A DNA stretch of 64,000 nt from Trichoderma breve. Its lineage: Eukaryota; Ascomycota; Sordariomycetes; Hypocreales; Hypocreaceae. The translations under genes and the position numbers were made by a program. This document shows, piece after piece, positions 13,167 through 22,446 of the stretch. Where the stretch lies: assembly GCF_028502605.1 (NCBI RefSeq), contig NC_079235.1, positions 3,968,001-4,032,000 on the forward strand. Direction: 5' to 3'. The notes below the pieces were generated by a model, which saw only the letters and a program-made list of their open reading frames with translations, searched no databases and was not told the DNA's origin. Position 1 is the stretch's first letter, and each line of letters begins with the position of its first letter.

Positions 13167-14765
13167 ATGGAAGATGCTCTGGGCCGTCCTCAGCACGCCA
13201 AAGCTGGGACGGAATCCCATGGACCACTGGCCAAGGAGTCCAAAGATGCATACTTTCGCAATTTGTACACAAAAGCACCCGATTTCAAGGCGATAGCCCT
13301 CCTAGATCCAGACTTTGCTGCCGTGTTTGTCTTTCCCCTTTCCTTGACTTGCCTCACATTCTGGTTGGTCAAGCTAATGTGAGAAACAGCATCAAAGGAC
13401 GCGATCTAAACTTCAACGATCCCAAAGCTGTTATGCAGCTGACCAAGACACTGCTCAAGGTAGACTTTGATCTCAGTATTGAGCTGCCAGAAGATCGGCT
13501 GTGTCCTCCAGTGAGTTGGGCCATGTTTTTACTTTCCGTTGCAGACGAGACCAGACCCTAACATATGAGGCTAGGTCGCGAATAGACACAATTACATACT
13601 ATGGTTGAAGGATCTGTTGGACACGACATCGTACGATGACCCCGGCAGGAAAGTCGTTGGACTGGATATCGGCACCGGGGCAAGCTGCATATACCCGTTG
13701 CTTGGATGTGCCCAACGCGCGTGGTCATTCATCGCAACTGGTGCGTTCTCCTGTTGCTGTTTGCATAGTCTAAGCTGGAATCACTGCAGAACGTACTAAC
13801 AAATCGTTTTATAAAAAGATATCGACGAAAAGAGCTTGGAGTGGGCAAAGAAGAACGTCAAGCTCAACGACTTTGACAGTCGGATTCAGGTTATTGGCCG
13901 CCAACCCGACGATGCCCTCATTCCGCTAGATCATCTTAAAAAGGATTCCATTGACTTCACCATGACGAACCCACCCTTTTACGAATCTGAGGAAGCTATG
14001 GTAAAGAGCGCACAGGAGAAATCTCGGCCGCCATTTACAGCTTGCACCGGTGCGAAAGTAGAGATGGTGACGCAAGGCGGCGAGGTTGGCTTCATCAACC
14101 GTATCTTCGAAGAATCTCTCGTTTTGCGCGAACGCGTCCAGTGGTACACGGCCATGGTGGGCTTCCTATCGAGTCTCACGCATATTGTGGACAAGTTACG
14201 GGAGCACAAGATAGACAACTACGCCATCACCGAGTTTCAACAGGGCAACAAGACGAGACGTTGGGCGATTGCGTGGAGCTTCCGGCCTTTACGACCTGCT
14301 CAGAGCGTTGCGAGAGGAACCAAGGCGGCCTTATCGAGGGGTATCCTTCCAGCTATCACGGAGGTTGTTGTATACAAGATGCCGCTAAAAGGGAGCGTGG
14401 GCGGCTTTGCTGAGAATCTGAGCGGCGCCATTGCAGCGCTAGATCTCATCTCTTGGAACTGGGATAGGGAGAAGCTCGAAGGGATTGGAAGAGCTGTGGA
14501 CAAGGTATGGGGACGGCCATATCGGCGACGGAAGAAGCGAGAGATGGAGATGGAGGCGAATGGTGAAGAGAAAGCAGTCAAACCCATGGCTGAGGAGCAG
14601 ATTTGCATGTTCGGCTTCAAAGTTGCCGTGAGAGTCGGGAGAATGGATATCTCTGTTGAAGCGCGGTGGTTGGAAGGGCATGATGAAAAGGCCTTGGAGA
14701 GCTTTCAAGGATTCTTGAAGTCGGCGTCGGAGAAGGCTGTGGAGGATGCGAAGAAGGAGGCTTAG
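13167..14765 (+). CDS. METTL16-type RNA N6-adenine methyltransferase (DUF890/PF05971)
   Basis: Predicted S-adenosylmethionine-dependent RNA adenine-N6 methyltransferase of the METTL16 family, whose known eukaryotic members methylate A43 of U6 snRNA. Four exons (13167-13324, 13390-13510, 13575-13740, 13819-14765) give 463 residues, and all junction phases agree. The AdoMet-binding motif is DIGTGASCIYP at about residues 124-134, and the catalytic NPPF tetrapeptide follows at 199-202 (TNPPFY). The N-terminus (KAPDFKAIALLDPDF, LNFNDPKAV, LTKTLLKVDFDLSI) follows the METTL16 pattern. Intron 1 uses a GTTTGT donor, weaker than the others. The gene is convergent with the DUF218 gene, with 125 nt between stop codons. 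The predicted site of action is the nucleus, by family inference. Confidence 0.92.
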
Positions 14766-14890
14766 GAGATGGCTGATGCCTTACTCTCTCAGAGGGGCTC
14801 TATTCAGCTGAGTTTATTGATGCTGTCTTATCTAAAATATCGATTCTAATTGACATTCTTTTCTAAATATTCACCATACGGCACAACCTC

Positions 14891-15547
14891 TCACGGCAAA
14901 TGCTTATCATAACCCGCCTTGATAAGCCTCTGCCCAGCCTCCCACACATCATCGGGAATCTCCTGCTCAATCTGAAACCCACGCGCCGGATACTCCCTAA
15001 TGCGAATCAAATCCCCCACCATGATACTCGTGACAAGATCCCTCGGATTATTCACATCAGGGTACTCGTCAAAACTCAGCGGCGGCGAAGACACCGCAAA
15101 GAGCGTCCCCTCTTCAGGCCACTGCTTCCGAAACGTCGCATACGTCCTCCTCTCCATGTACGGCTTCTGCACCAACACAAGGCTCTTGAATTCAAACCCC
15201 TTGTCCCTCAACAAAGCATGCGTGAAGCGGACGTTTTCGCCCGTGTTGCGTGCCTTGGGCTCGACGATGATGCGGTCTTCGGGAACGCCCATCTCGCGGG
15301 CGATGGTGGCGAAGACGACGGCCTCGGGCTCCGTGAAGAGGCCCTTTGTGAGGATGCCGGAGTCGCCGGAGAAGATGAGGTACGGGGCGAAGCCGTCGAG
15401 GTAGAGCTGGGCTGCGTGGGCGGCGATGCGGGTGTCGAGGCTGCAGAGGCAGAAGATTGCGTCTGCGAGGAGGAGGGGCATGTTCATGCGGTGGTAGTTG
15501 TAGACGAGGGTGGCGTCTTTGTGGGTTTGGTCGCTGTCAGCAGTCAT
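14891..15547 (-). CDS. DUF218 (YdcF/SanA-like) domain protein
   Basis: Single-exon gene of 218 residues from ATG 15547. The DUF218 fold is indicated by LYLDGFAPYLIFSGDSG near the N-terminus, by MGVPEDRIIVEPKARNTGEN in the middle (the E-x-x-A-R-N-T-x-E-N motif), and by FKSLVLVQKPYMERRTY. The length matches the bare domain. There is no signal peptide or membrane anchor, unlike bacterial SanA/YdcF relatives that are anchored, so a cytosolic protein is likely. Bacterial relatives affect the cell envelope or bind AdoMet, but the fungal role is unknown. It is convergent with the METTL16-like gene. Confidence 0.88.
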   Translation of the reverse strand: MTADSDQTHKDATLVYNYHRMNMPLLLADAIFCLCSLDTRIAAHAAQLYLDGFAPYLIFSGDSGILTKGLFTEPEAVVFATIAREMGVPEDRIIVEPKARNTGENVRFTHALLRDKGFEFKSLVLVQKPYMERRTYATFRKQWPEEGTLFAVSSPPLSFDEYPDVNNPRDLVTSIMVGDLIRIREYPARGFQIEQEIPDDVWEAGQRLIKAGYDKHLP

Positions 15548-16201
15548 TGTGAATGAAGATTGATTGGTTTGTTTTTTTGTGTGAGGGTGAGGATTGGTGA
15601 GGATGAGTGAGTGTAAGTGAGGATTGTGAGAAGCTTATATGTGAGATGAGAGGCGGGATATCGAGGCTTCAGCCGCTATACGAGAGTGGGGGGCTGTGTT
15701 AGCACGCCCTTTCATGTTGTGAAGCAAATGACGGAGTATCCTAAACGGGAACTGTGTTCGAGATGTATCAAGGCGGTCGAGCTGTTATTGTAATGGCTTC
15801 ATTTTTCTGTGTACGAGTGTGCTGGCCAATGTCTGGAGGCGAGGAGATGCTTGTGAGGGAGGATTGGTTGGTGGGGGGAGCTTCGTACACATGTGATGAT
15901 TCCCAGCTGTGAGCTTCATCTGGCAGCCAAGCGAGAGGTTACTAATACCATAGCTATGGCATACTCTGAATAATTCACATGCTAAAAATCATAGTCTGTA
16001 TGTACAATTTATTCATATCAACTGATATATGAATGCTCAGATGGAGCCAGATAGCTGCATCTTTACATAACATGTCCTCGCCCATTTAGCCGATCGACAT
16101 ACAAGCCCCTCTATCTCATCAACACCACCCACAATAACTCCCATCTCACCACACATCAATAACATCAAAACATCATATCCATCAAATCAAATTAAAGAAA
16201 T
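15548..16201. other. Intergenic region between divergent DUF218 and SDR genes
   Basis: This 654-base region contains both promoters. A GTGAG/GAGTGAG-rich stretch at about 15575-15640 lies in the leader of the DUF218 gene and is CT-rich on its coding strand. A CA/CATC-rich leader (16115-16200) precedes the SDR start. No other element was recognised. Confidence 0.5.
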
Positions 16202-17107
16202 ATGGCTACTTCCCACGCCTCCGACCGCGATGCCCTCACCAAGCGCGTCCTCCCCGAAATGACCCTCGCCCAAGGCCGCTCCCCCGCCGCCGAAGCCCGC
16301 ATCGACTCTCTCCACCCCGCCGCCCGCGACTCCGCAGCCGGCCGCTTCAGCATCGCCGGCAACGCCGTCATAACGGGCGGCACCGGCGCCATCGCCATGG
16401 TCGTGGCCAGAGCGGTGCTGCAGCATGGGGCTTCGGGCCTGATGCTGCTTGATCTCAGTGTTGAGGCGTCGCGGGATGCGGTTCAGGCGCTGCGAGACGA
16501 GTTCCCGGATGCTAAGATTGAGACTCGTGAAGTTGATGTCACTGACGAAGAAGCCGTGACAAAGGCCATTGATGAGACAGCCACGACGCTGGGCTCAGTC
16601 GATATGTTAGTCTGCCTTGCTGGAATAGTAGGATGCGCACACGCTCTAGATATGCCCATCTCTCAATGGCGAAGAGTCCTCGACGTCAACACCACAGGAG
16701 CGTTCATCTGCGCCCGAGCAGCAGCCCGAGCAATGGTCTCACAAGGCAACGGAGGCAGAATCATCCTCACAGCATCGATATCCGCTCACAGAGTGAACTT
16801 CCCACAGCCACAAGTCGCTTACAACGTTAGCAAGGGGGCATTGCTCATGCTCAAGAGCTCGCTGGCGGCGGAGTGGGCAAGATACGGCATCACGGTGAAC
16901 AGCATCAGTCCGGGATACATGGACACGGTTCTGAACGAGGGAGAGGGACTGGCTGCTGCGCGAAAAGTTTGGAATGAGAGGAATCCGTCTGGGAGGATGG
17001 GGTTGCCGGAGGAGCTGGCTGGGGTGGTGGTGATGATGTTGAGTAGGGCTGGGTCTTATATGAATGGGGCGGATGTTGTTGTTGATGGGGGAGGCCATGT
17101 GTTCTGA
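16202..17107 (+). CDS. Short-chain dehydrogenase/reductase, polyol/sugar dehydrogenase type
   Basis: Single-exon gene of 301 residues from ATG 16202. It is a classical NAD(P)-dependent SDR, with Ser192/Ser194 (TASIS), Tyr207 and Lys211 (YNVSK) as catalytic residues and ISPGYMDT and DGGGHVF as C-terminal landmarks. Overall it resembles fungal D-arabinitol/sorbose/mannitol dehydrogenase-like SDRs, so a sugar or polyol substrate is plausible but not proved. The N-terminus carries an extra stretch of about 45 residues. The nucleotide-binding loop reads TGGTGAIA (58-65), where the usual pattern is TGxxxGxG, so the second and third glycines are both alanine. The usual NNAG is CLAG. Catalytic residues are intact, so the enzyme is probably active, perhaps with altered cofactor binding. 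Confidence 0.9.
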   Translation: MATSHASDRDALTKRVLPEMTLAQGRSPAAEARIDSLHPAARDSAAGRFSIAGNAVITGGTGAIAMVVARAVLQHGASGLMLLDLSVEASRDAVQALRDEFPDAKIETREVDVTDEEAVTKAIDETATTLGSVDMLVCLAGIVGCAHALDMPISQWRRVLDVNTTGAFICARAAARAMVSQGNGGRIILTASISAHRVNFPQPQVAYNVSKGALLMLKSSLAAEWARYGITVNSISPGYMDTVLNEGEGLAAARKVWNERNPSGRMGLPEELAGVVVMMLSRAGSYMNGADVVVDGGGHVF

Positions 17108-18364
17108 GCGTTTAGATGGATTATTACTTGTGCTATTCAGCATCTTAAGATGTTCCATGTTTACAATCTAGACGATACATCTATGGCGCAATACACCGTG
17201 TGTAAGTCACAGCTGAGCACCACCACCAAGGAATGCAAAACAGCAACCACAAACCTTTGAAAACGGCCTATCTGAAACCCCATGACCAGCCAAATCAATA
17301 TAATACATCTCCCAAACCATGTCTCTCATCTTTACTCATCCAAATTCCTCCGTCTAGTAGTAGTAGAATCCCACCAACGCCGGTCCAGGCCACCACCACG
17401 TGGGCTCCCTTGTGGCGCTCTAGGCTAAGGCCAAGCCCGCCTCTATTTTTTCTCTCCCACCACCTTTGTCTTGACAACTAAATTGCCCGTTTAAACGTTT
17501 GATTCATGCATGCAGGGCCCTTGTTACGCGAGATGCAACTCACTTCCGGGCGCTTAAATCGTGCGTTAGTTTGGAGTGTTTCAGTACGTAGGGTCTCTAC
17601 TCCGGAGATAGCATCTACGACTTGATCCGCGTAATCCTCCTACTGTTCAACCTCGACAAACACCTGCTGCAGAAACCTTCATATATTGGAAAGCCATTCT
17701 TTACAAAATGCGCATTATTCAATCAAACATACATTTTATTTGATGATCAATAATAGCCTTTGCCACCAGCATCTCTCCATCCCGCCCATCCATCTCACAA
17801 ACCTTCAAGCCCGCTTCATCCACCCAACGAATCACCTTCCCCACGTGGGCTTCACAAACCTCACCGAGATGCTCCATTGAGGGGTTTAATCGAGAAGACC
17901 GTTGCACCAACTCCACGATTCCGTATTACCTTCTCTCTCGCACGCCCAATTTGCAGCGAGTAACGCGCCGGAAAGAGAAAATGTGCGGGCTAGGCGTGTC
18001 TCGCTTCGGCTGCCGTGCATTCTTGGTCGCGAGAAATCGGACCTGGGGGAACCGGCATCTGCCTCAGCAACGGGATATGGTTGGCTCCAAAGGGCGGATC
18101 GGCGTTGGAGGGGTCTCAGACCACCCTTGGACAGACCGGGAAGGCAGTTTAATCTATCTAGCAACTTGGGCTGCAAATAGAATAATGGTGGTGTCCCAAG
18201 CCGGCAATCTTGGGCTCTCGTAGTGGTGGTGGCCCCTTGATATAAACAACACCATCACCAGGCTGTCTCCCATCCAACTGCACTGCTCGGGCCATGGGCA
18301 CTGTAGCATCCAAATCTCCCCCTTTTCGCTCGTGAATCGCATCTCATCTCATCTCATCTTAACA
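17108..18364. other. Intergenic region
   Basis: This 1.26 kb region lies between the SDR gene and the small membrane protein gene. It has only short, overlapping ORFs on both strands. Four ATCTC units at 18341-18358 sit just before the downstream ATG (18365) and look like leader sequence. No gene or repeat family is recognised. Confidence 0.45.
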
Positions 18365-18802
18365 ATGGACAAAGTCACCCTGTTGACGGCATCTCGGCTC
18401 GAGCCCACCGTGGCCATCCGGCCCCACTCGACGGTCGTTGCCCGCCTTGGCAGAACCCTCGCGATTCCCCTTCAATTACATCATCGTTTCAAGCACATTT
18501 CCTCATTCATCTGCCTGCAATCGTACTTTATCTCCTCCGCTCTCCTCATCAGCACGCGATATGCTTTCTTCTATGCATTTCTCGCCTCCGCATTTCTCCT
18601 CAAACACACATTCGCCATGTCCAGCAAAGCAATCGTCGACGTCTGGGACTCCAAGAGCATCCAGAAAGTCCGCGCTCGCATCTTTTACGAATTTGCAGTC
18701 TTTATCCTCGGCTGCGGAAACGCCATCTTCCTCATCGTCTTCTGGCCTGGCTGGCTGCTCATCGGCGGCGCCTTGTTTGCCCTGTGGCAACTGGCCGGCT
18801 GA
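18365..18802 (+). CDS. Small predicted membrane protein; start uncertain (18365 or 18617)
   Basis: From ATG 18365 the ORF has 145 residues. It ends with a conserved-looking unit from ATG 18617, MSSKAIVDVWDSKSIQKVRA, followed by two hydrophobic segments (IFYEFAVFILGCGNAIFLIVF and WLLIGGALFALWQLA). The part before 18617 is low in charged residues and encoded by CT-rich DNA, as in fungal leaders, and the context of 18617 (TTCGCCATGTCC) is good. A 61-residue two-pass protein starting at 18617 is therefore a real alternative. No function is recognised. The gene is convergent with FAM50, with 169 nt between stops. Confidence 0.6.
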   Translation: MDKVTLLTASRLEPTVAIRPHSTVVARLGRTLAIPLQLHHRFKHISSFICLQSYFISSALLISTRYAFFYAFLASAFLLKHTFAMSSKAIVDVWDSKSIQKVRARIFYEFAVFILGCGNAIFLIVFWPGWLLIGGALFALWQLAG

Positions 18803-18971
18803 TTGATTCGATTACTCGATTGGCCATATTTCTGAAATACCCAATCAAAGAAACAACAACTCCCACCTACATGATCCAGCTGCATGGATCGGCGACAAGC
18901 CGAACAGTTATTGGCCCGATTCTTGGTTGCTCGATTCTTCCATTCGAATCCCATACACGCGCTCAGCCTCT

Positions 18972-20184
18972 TCATTTCGAAAAGAAAAACGTATTTCCAC
19001 CAGTATCTTTCCGAATCTGCGCCGAATAGTCCATCTCTGGATCAAACTCTTGCCAAGTGCTGGCTGGGTATATATGCTTATGCCTCTCATACCACCTACG
19101 ATCCACCACCTTTGTCAGAGTCGGGTCCTCGTTGAACCCTTCCAGCGTTGAGACGTCTGGCTGTCGCGCTTTAGCTGCTGCCGCCTTGGCAGCTGCAGTC
19201 ACCAAAACACCAGAGGAAATGTCCGAGTCGGAGTCGGTCGAAGTCGTGCGGATCGGCGCTTCGGCGCTGTAATCGAAGATGGGCTTGCCACCGGGGCCAA
19301 GGCTCTTGTTGACGACGAAATAGTAAAAGTCGTAATGCTGCATAAGAATTAGCGTCTCTGCATAGAAAGCGATAGAAAGCGATAGAAAGCATAGCATGAT
19401 AGATAGACGAATGCATGAATAGACTTACATGAGGAATTATGACAGTCCCTCTTACCAGCATCAAATCGTCCACGCCAACCCTAGCCCATGCTCTCTGTGC
19501 ATTTGCCTGCTCTCCAACTCCAAGCTCTGCACCAACCTTGCGGCTCTTGTCCAAAAAGACCCATATGAAGTCGCCCTTCTTCATGCGGACTGTCCCGCCG
19601 GGGATGTTTGCGCCATCGTAAAACACAAACGGAATCGCAATCTCGGTTGCCTTGATAGATTCTTGTAGAGCAACAAACTCGCGTCGCAGGGCCTCTCTCT
19701 CGGCAGCTTCCTTGCGCAGCGCCGCCTTTGTCACTGCTTTGGGGGCCAAGCCAACGGCGGCATTCGCCTTGATCTTGGCTTTTTTCTCGCCCAAAGCACC
19801 ATCTTTATCGCTTGAAGGCTCAGAGGCGGCGCTCGCGCTCACGTTTTCGGAATCGCCAGCGTCATCGTCGTCGTCGTCGCCAAAGGACAGAAGCTTCTTG
19901 CTTGGGTTCTTCGTCTTCTTCTTCAGCTTCTTCTTCAGCGGCCCCGGGCCAGCGCTGCCGGCGGAATCACTGCCAGCGTTGTCAGGAGTGCCTGTCAGCG
20001 AGCGGTCCGGTTTTGACGTGCCTGAGAGCGCAGCCTCGCGGGCTTCGCGCTCCTGCTGCTCGCGGACTTCTGCGCGCCGCTTGCGAAAGTCTGAGAGGGC
20101 GACGAGGCCGACGGTGTTTGTCGACAGTCGCTCGTTTGTTGTTTTGTTTTGGGGCGTAAAACGCGAGGCCTGTTGGTTTGACAT
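18972..20184 (-). CDS. FAM50/XAP5 domain protein
   Basis: Nuclear XAP5/FAM50 family protein; human FAM50A is associated with the spliceosome. Two exons (20184-19429 and 19337-18972) give 373 residues, joined at phase 0 within IIPH|HYDFYYF, as in the family. The N-terminal half is charged, with a basic stretch (KKKLKKKTKNPSKK) suited to nuclear import and a following Asp run. The C-terminal XAP5 domain shows PFVFYDGANIPG, KKGDFIWVFLDKSR, DDLMLVRGTVIIPHHY and WYERHKHIYPASTWQEFDP. The start is ATG 20184 (MSNQQASRFTPQNKTTNERL). A short tandem GATAGAAAGC lies in the intron at about 19369-19390. The identification is strong. Confidence 0.93.
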
Positions 20185-20450
20185 GGCGGCAATGCCGATG
20201 CTGGGATCGAGCAGTTTGTGATGAGAGATGATGATTTTGGAGCTGTCTGCGATCTGCTATCTGCCTACAGTCCGATAGTGGATATAGTGTGAGTGACTTG
20301 TTTTGACACTGTGAAAGCTTCCAGCTTATTGATACCCTAGACTTGGTCAAAGAAGCTGTAATAGAAAGGATTCAATCAAGAGTTCAATTTTCAATTTTGC
20401 ATTTATGAAAAGTTTAAATAATCTCGTTCATAAACACTATTAACGATCCA

Positions 20451-21287
20451 TTAGGGAAGTCTGTTGCCCTTCCTCGTTGCCTGTCCCACCAGCGAACTTG
20501 TCGTGTCGTCCGCATACCTCTTGTAAACATCAATATATTTCTCGCTCTCGCTCCAGGTATTCTTCACACTTTCACGATTCTCAACGACCGTCATCCACGA
20601 GTTCCATCTTGTCCATTCGTTATTTTCACCATCTTCCTGTGGCAGCTGGAGGCCACCCGGCTTATAGTAATCAAGTAGCCACAACCGTTTCGCCCAGGGG
20701 ATCAAGCTAATGTCCACCAAGCTGATATTCTGTCCCAAAAACCAAGGACCTTCGAGATCCATCTCCGCCACAAGAGTCTTGATGTGGTCATGGAGCTCTT
20801 CTCGTGCTTGATCGATGGTGAAGTCTTTATCCGGAGTGTGTTGCAGGAATTTGTAGAATGCGGGAATGATTCTTGTGCTAATGTGGTCCATCCATAGTCG
20901 CGCCCTGGCTTTTTGATATGGATCCGACGGCAGCAGGCGAGGGCCGTATTTGGACTCATCTGAATATGCATCTTCAAGATACTCGATGATGATGGAACTT
21001 TCAAAGAGCGGCTTCTGCTCCGTTCCGGCTGCATCGACGGGCACGGCGAGAGTGGGCACCAGGCCACGGGGATTCAGTCTGAGAAACTCTGGTTCCTTCT
21101 TGTATGGATTGATCTCCACATATTGATGAGGGATCTTTTTCTCTTCCAAGGTGATCCAGGCGCGTTGGACAAAGGGACAGAACCATCCTCCATATAGCTT
21201 GAGGGGTTGTTCATCTGCATGGCGAGCTGCTAGCTGAGCAGCGGCGCCGCTTGGTGCTGAGTGAATGGAAGTGTCGACACTGGGCAT
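20451..21287 (-). CDS. Glutathione S-transferase, omega-like
   Basis: Single-exon gene of 278 residues from ATG 21287. The N-terminal thioredoxin-like domain has the active-site motif WFCPF with Cys37, as in omega and related cysteine-type transferases. It is followed by NPRGLVPTLAVP (the cis-Pro region) and FESSIIIEYLEDAY (the glutathione gamma-glutamyl-binding Ser with preceding Glu). The C-terminal helical domain contains WFLGQNISLVDISLIPW, with the usual N-capping residues. Cysteine-type transferases usually reduce mixed disulfides or dehydroascorbate rather than conjugating electrophiles. No targeting sequence is obvious. The gene is divergent from the P-loop ATPase gene at 22447. Confidence 0.93.
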   Translation of the reverse strand: MPSVDTSIHSAPSGAAAQLAARHADEQPLKLYGGWFCPFVQRAWITLEEKKIPHQYVEINPYKKEPEFLRLNPRGLVPTLAVPVDAAGTEQKPLFESSIIIEYLEDAYSDESKYGPRLLPSDPYQKARARLWMDHISTRIIPAFYKFLQHTPDKDFTIDQAREELHDHIKTLVAEMDLEGPWFLGQNISLVDISLIPWAKRLWLLDYYKPGGLQLPQEDGENNEWTRWNSWMTVVENRESVKNTWSESEKYIDVYKRYADDTTSSLVGQATRKGNRLP

Positions 21288-22291
21288 TTTCTTTCACTTT
21301 CCCTCTGTTGATGCTGGAATAAAAATGAGAGTGTTTGAGAGAAGAGTTTTCGTTGACATTGAAAAGAGACAGGATGATTGAGCTAAGATACCATCTGCGG
21401 ATATTCTTCCAAGATCCAATGACGTTATTCGCTCGCGCCCCGCGTGACGATCCCACCACCTCATTAATGTACCTGTATGCAACCAACTTGTGATAATCGA
21501 GGGGTAATTAATATTGATGCACATATTATGGCACCATGCATTCCAGAGAGCTACATCTCTTGTGCAGTATCAAGATACGCCTTGAGCCTCTTCGCTGAGG
21601 CGCCGATTTAGGTGTAAGCCGAGTAAATTCGGACGCGCCTATTTGCAAGCGTCGTATTTCTCATTTTTTTGTGAAGCTACAGGTGCGTGAGTCTCGCAAA
21701 CATAGACAAAGGGTCTTATCAGATCCCCAAAAATTGGTCTCAGTTTATATGTACCTAAGACACCTCGAGATATGGCCAGGCACCCGTTGTACGAACAACA
21801 TGAGGCTGTTTACCTGCTACACGCAGCGGGCTGAATACATATCTATGGCTAAATCGACCAAGGGACACAATACTCAAATTTGAGCACTGACAACTATCGG
21901 CAAGTTGCAGAATCCTTTCCAAGGTGGTTTCAATAGCTACATGTAGAACGGCAACTGTCCAATGAACTGAGCCGTAGGTGGGTGCGGGGCGACTACATAT
22001 GAATTGCATTTTCTATATGGCGATAGTTACTGTCAGAGAGAGGCATGAGTGACTGCTATCACGCTCACCGACTTTAGCTTGCGAGACAATATATGCCAAG
22101 ATGGCATTAGAGTAGCTTGATGCATGATTAGTGTACCCGTCGTGCACAGCACGGCGAATGAAAGTTGCTATCCGAAATTGAGTCAAGAGACATTGTCGGC
22201 CTCCCACAGAAAGGTCTAACAGCTCATCCCTTGAGTGAATGCTATCAAATTTCGCAGTAATAATGTGACTGACTGCCACTTTTCTTCTGTT

Positions 22292-22345
<54 letters not shown>

Positions 22346-22446
22346 AAAGCCTCTGATATAAGACATTTCCGATTTTGCCTTGCCATCTTCTCGTGCTTCG
22401 TCGATTACGCAAGTCACTTAATTTCTCTCCCGGGATATATTGCAAG
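21288..22446. other. Intergenic region between divergent GST and P-loop ATPase genes
   Basis: This region of about 1.16 kb holds both promoters. The main visible structure is the 41-nt TC microsatellite at 22295-22335 in the ATPase leader, followed by ATCTATCTATA. The remaining ORFs are short and unremarkable. Confidence 0.5.
22295..22335 (+). repeat. (TC)20 microsatellite
   Basis: Uninterrupted TC dinucleotide run of 41 nt, followed by three TATC units. It lies 111 nt before the start codon of the P-loop ATPase gene, within the probable 5' leader or core promoter. Its length is likely to vary between strains. Confidence 0.95.
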
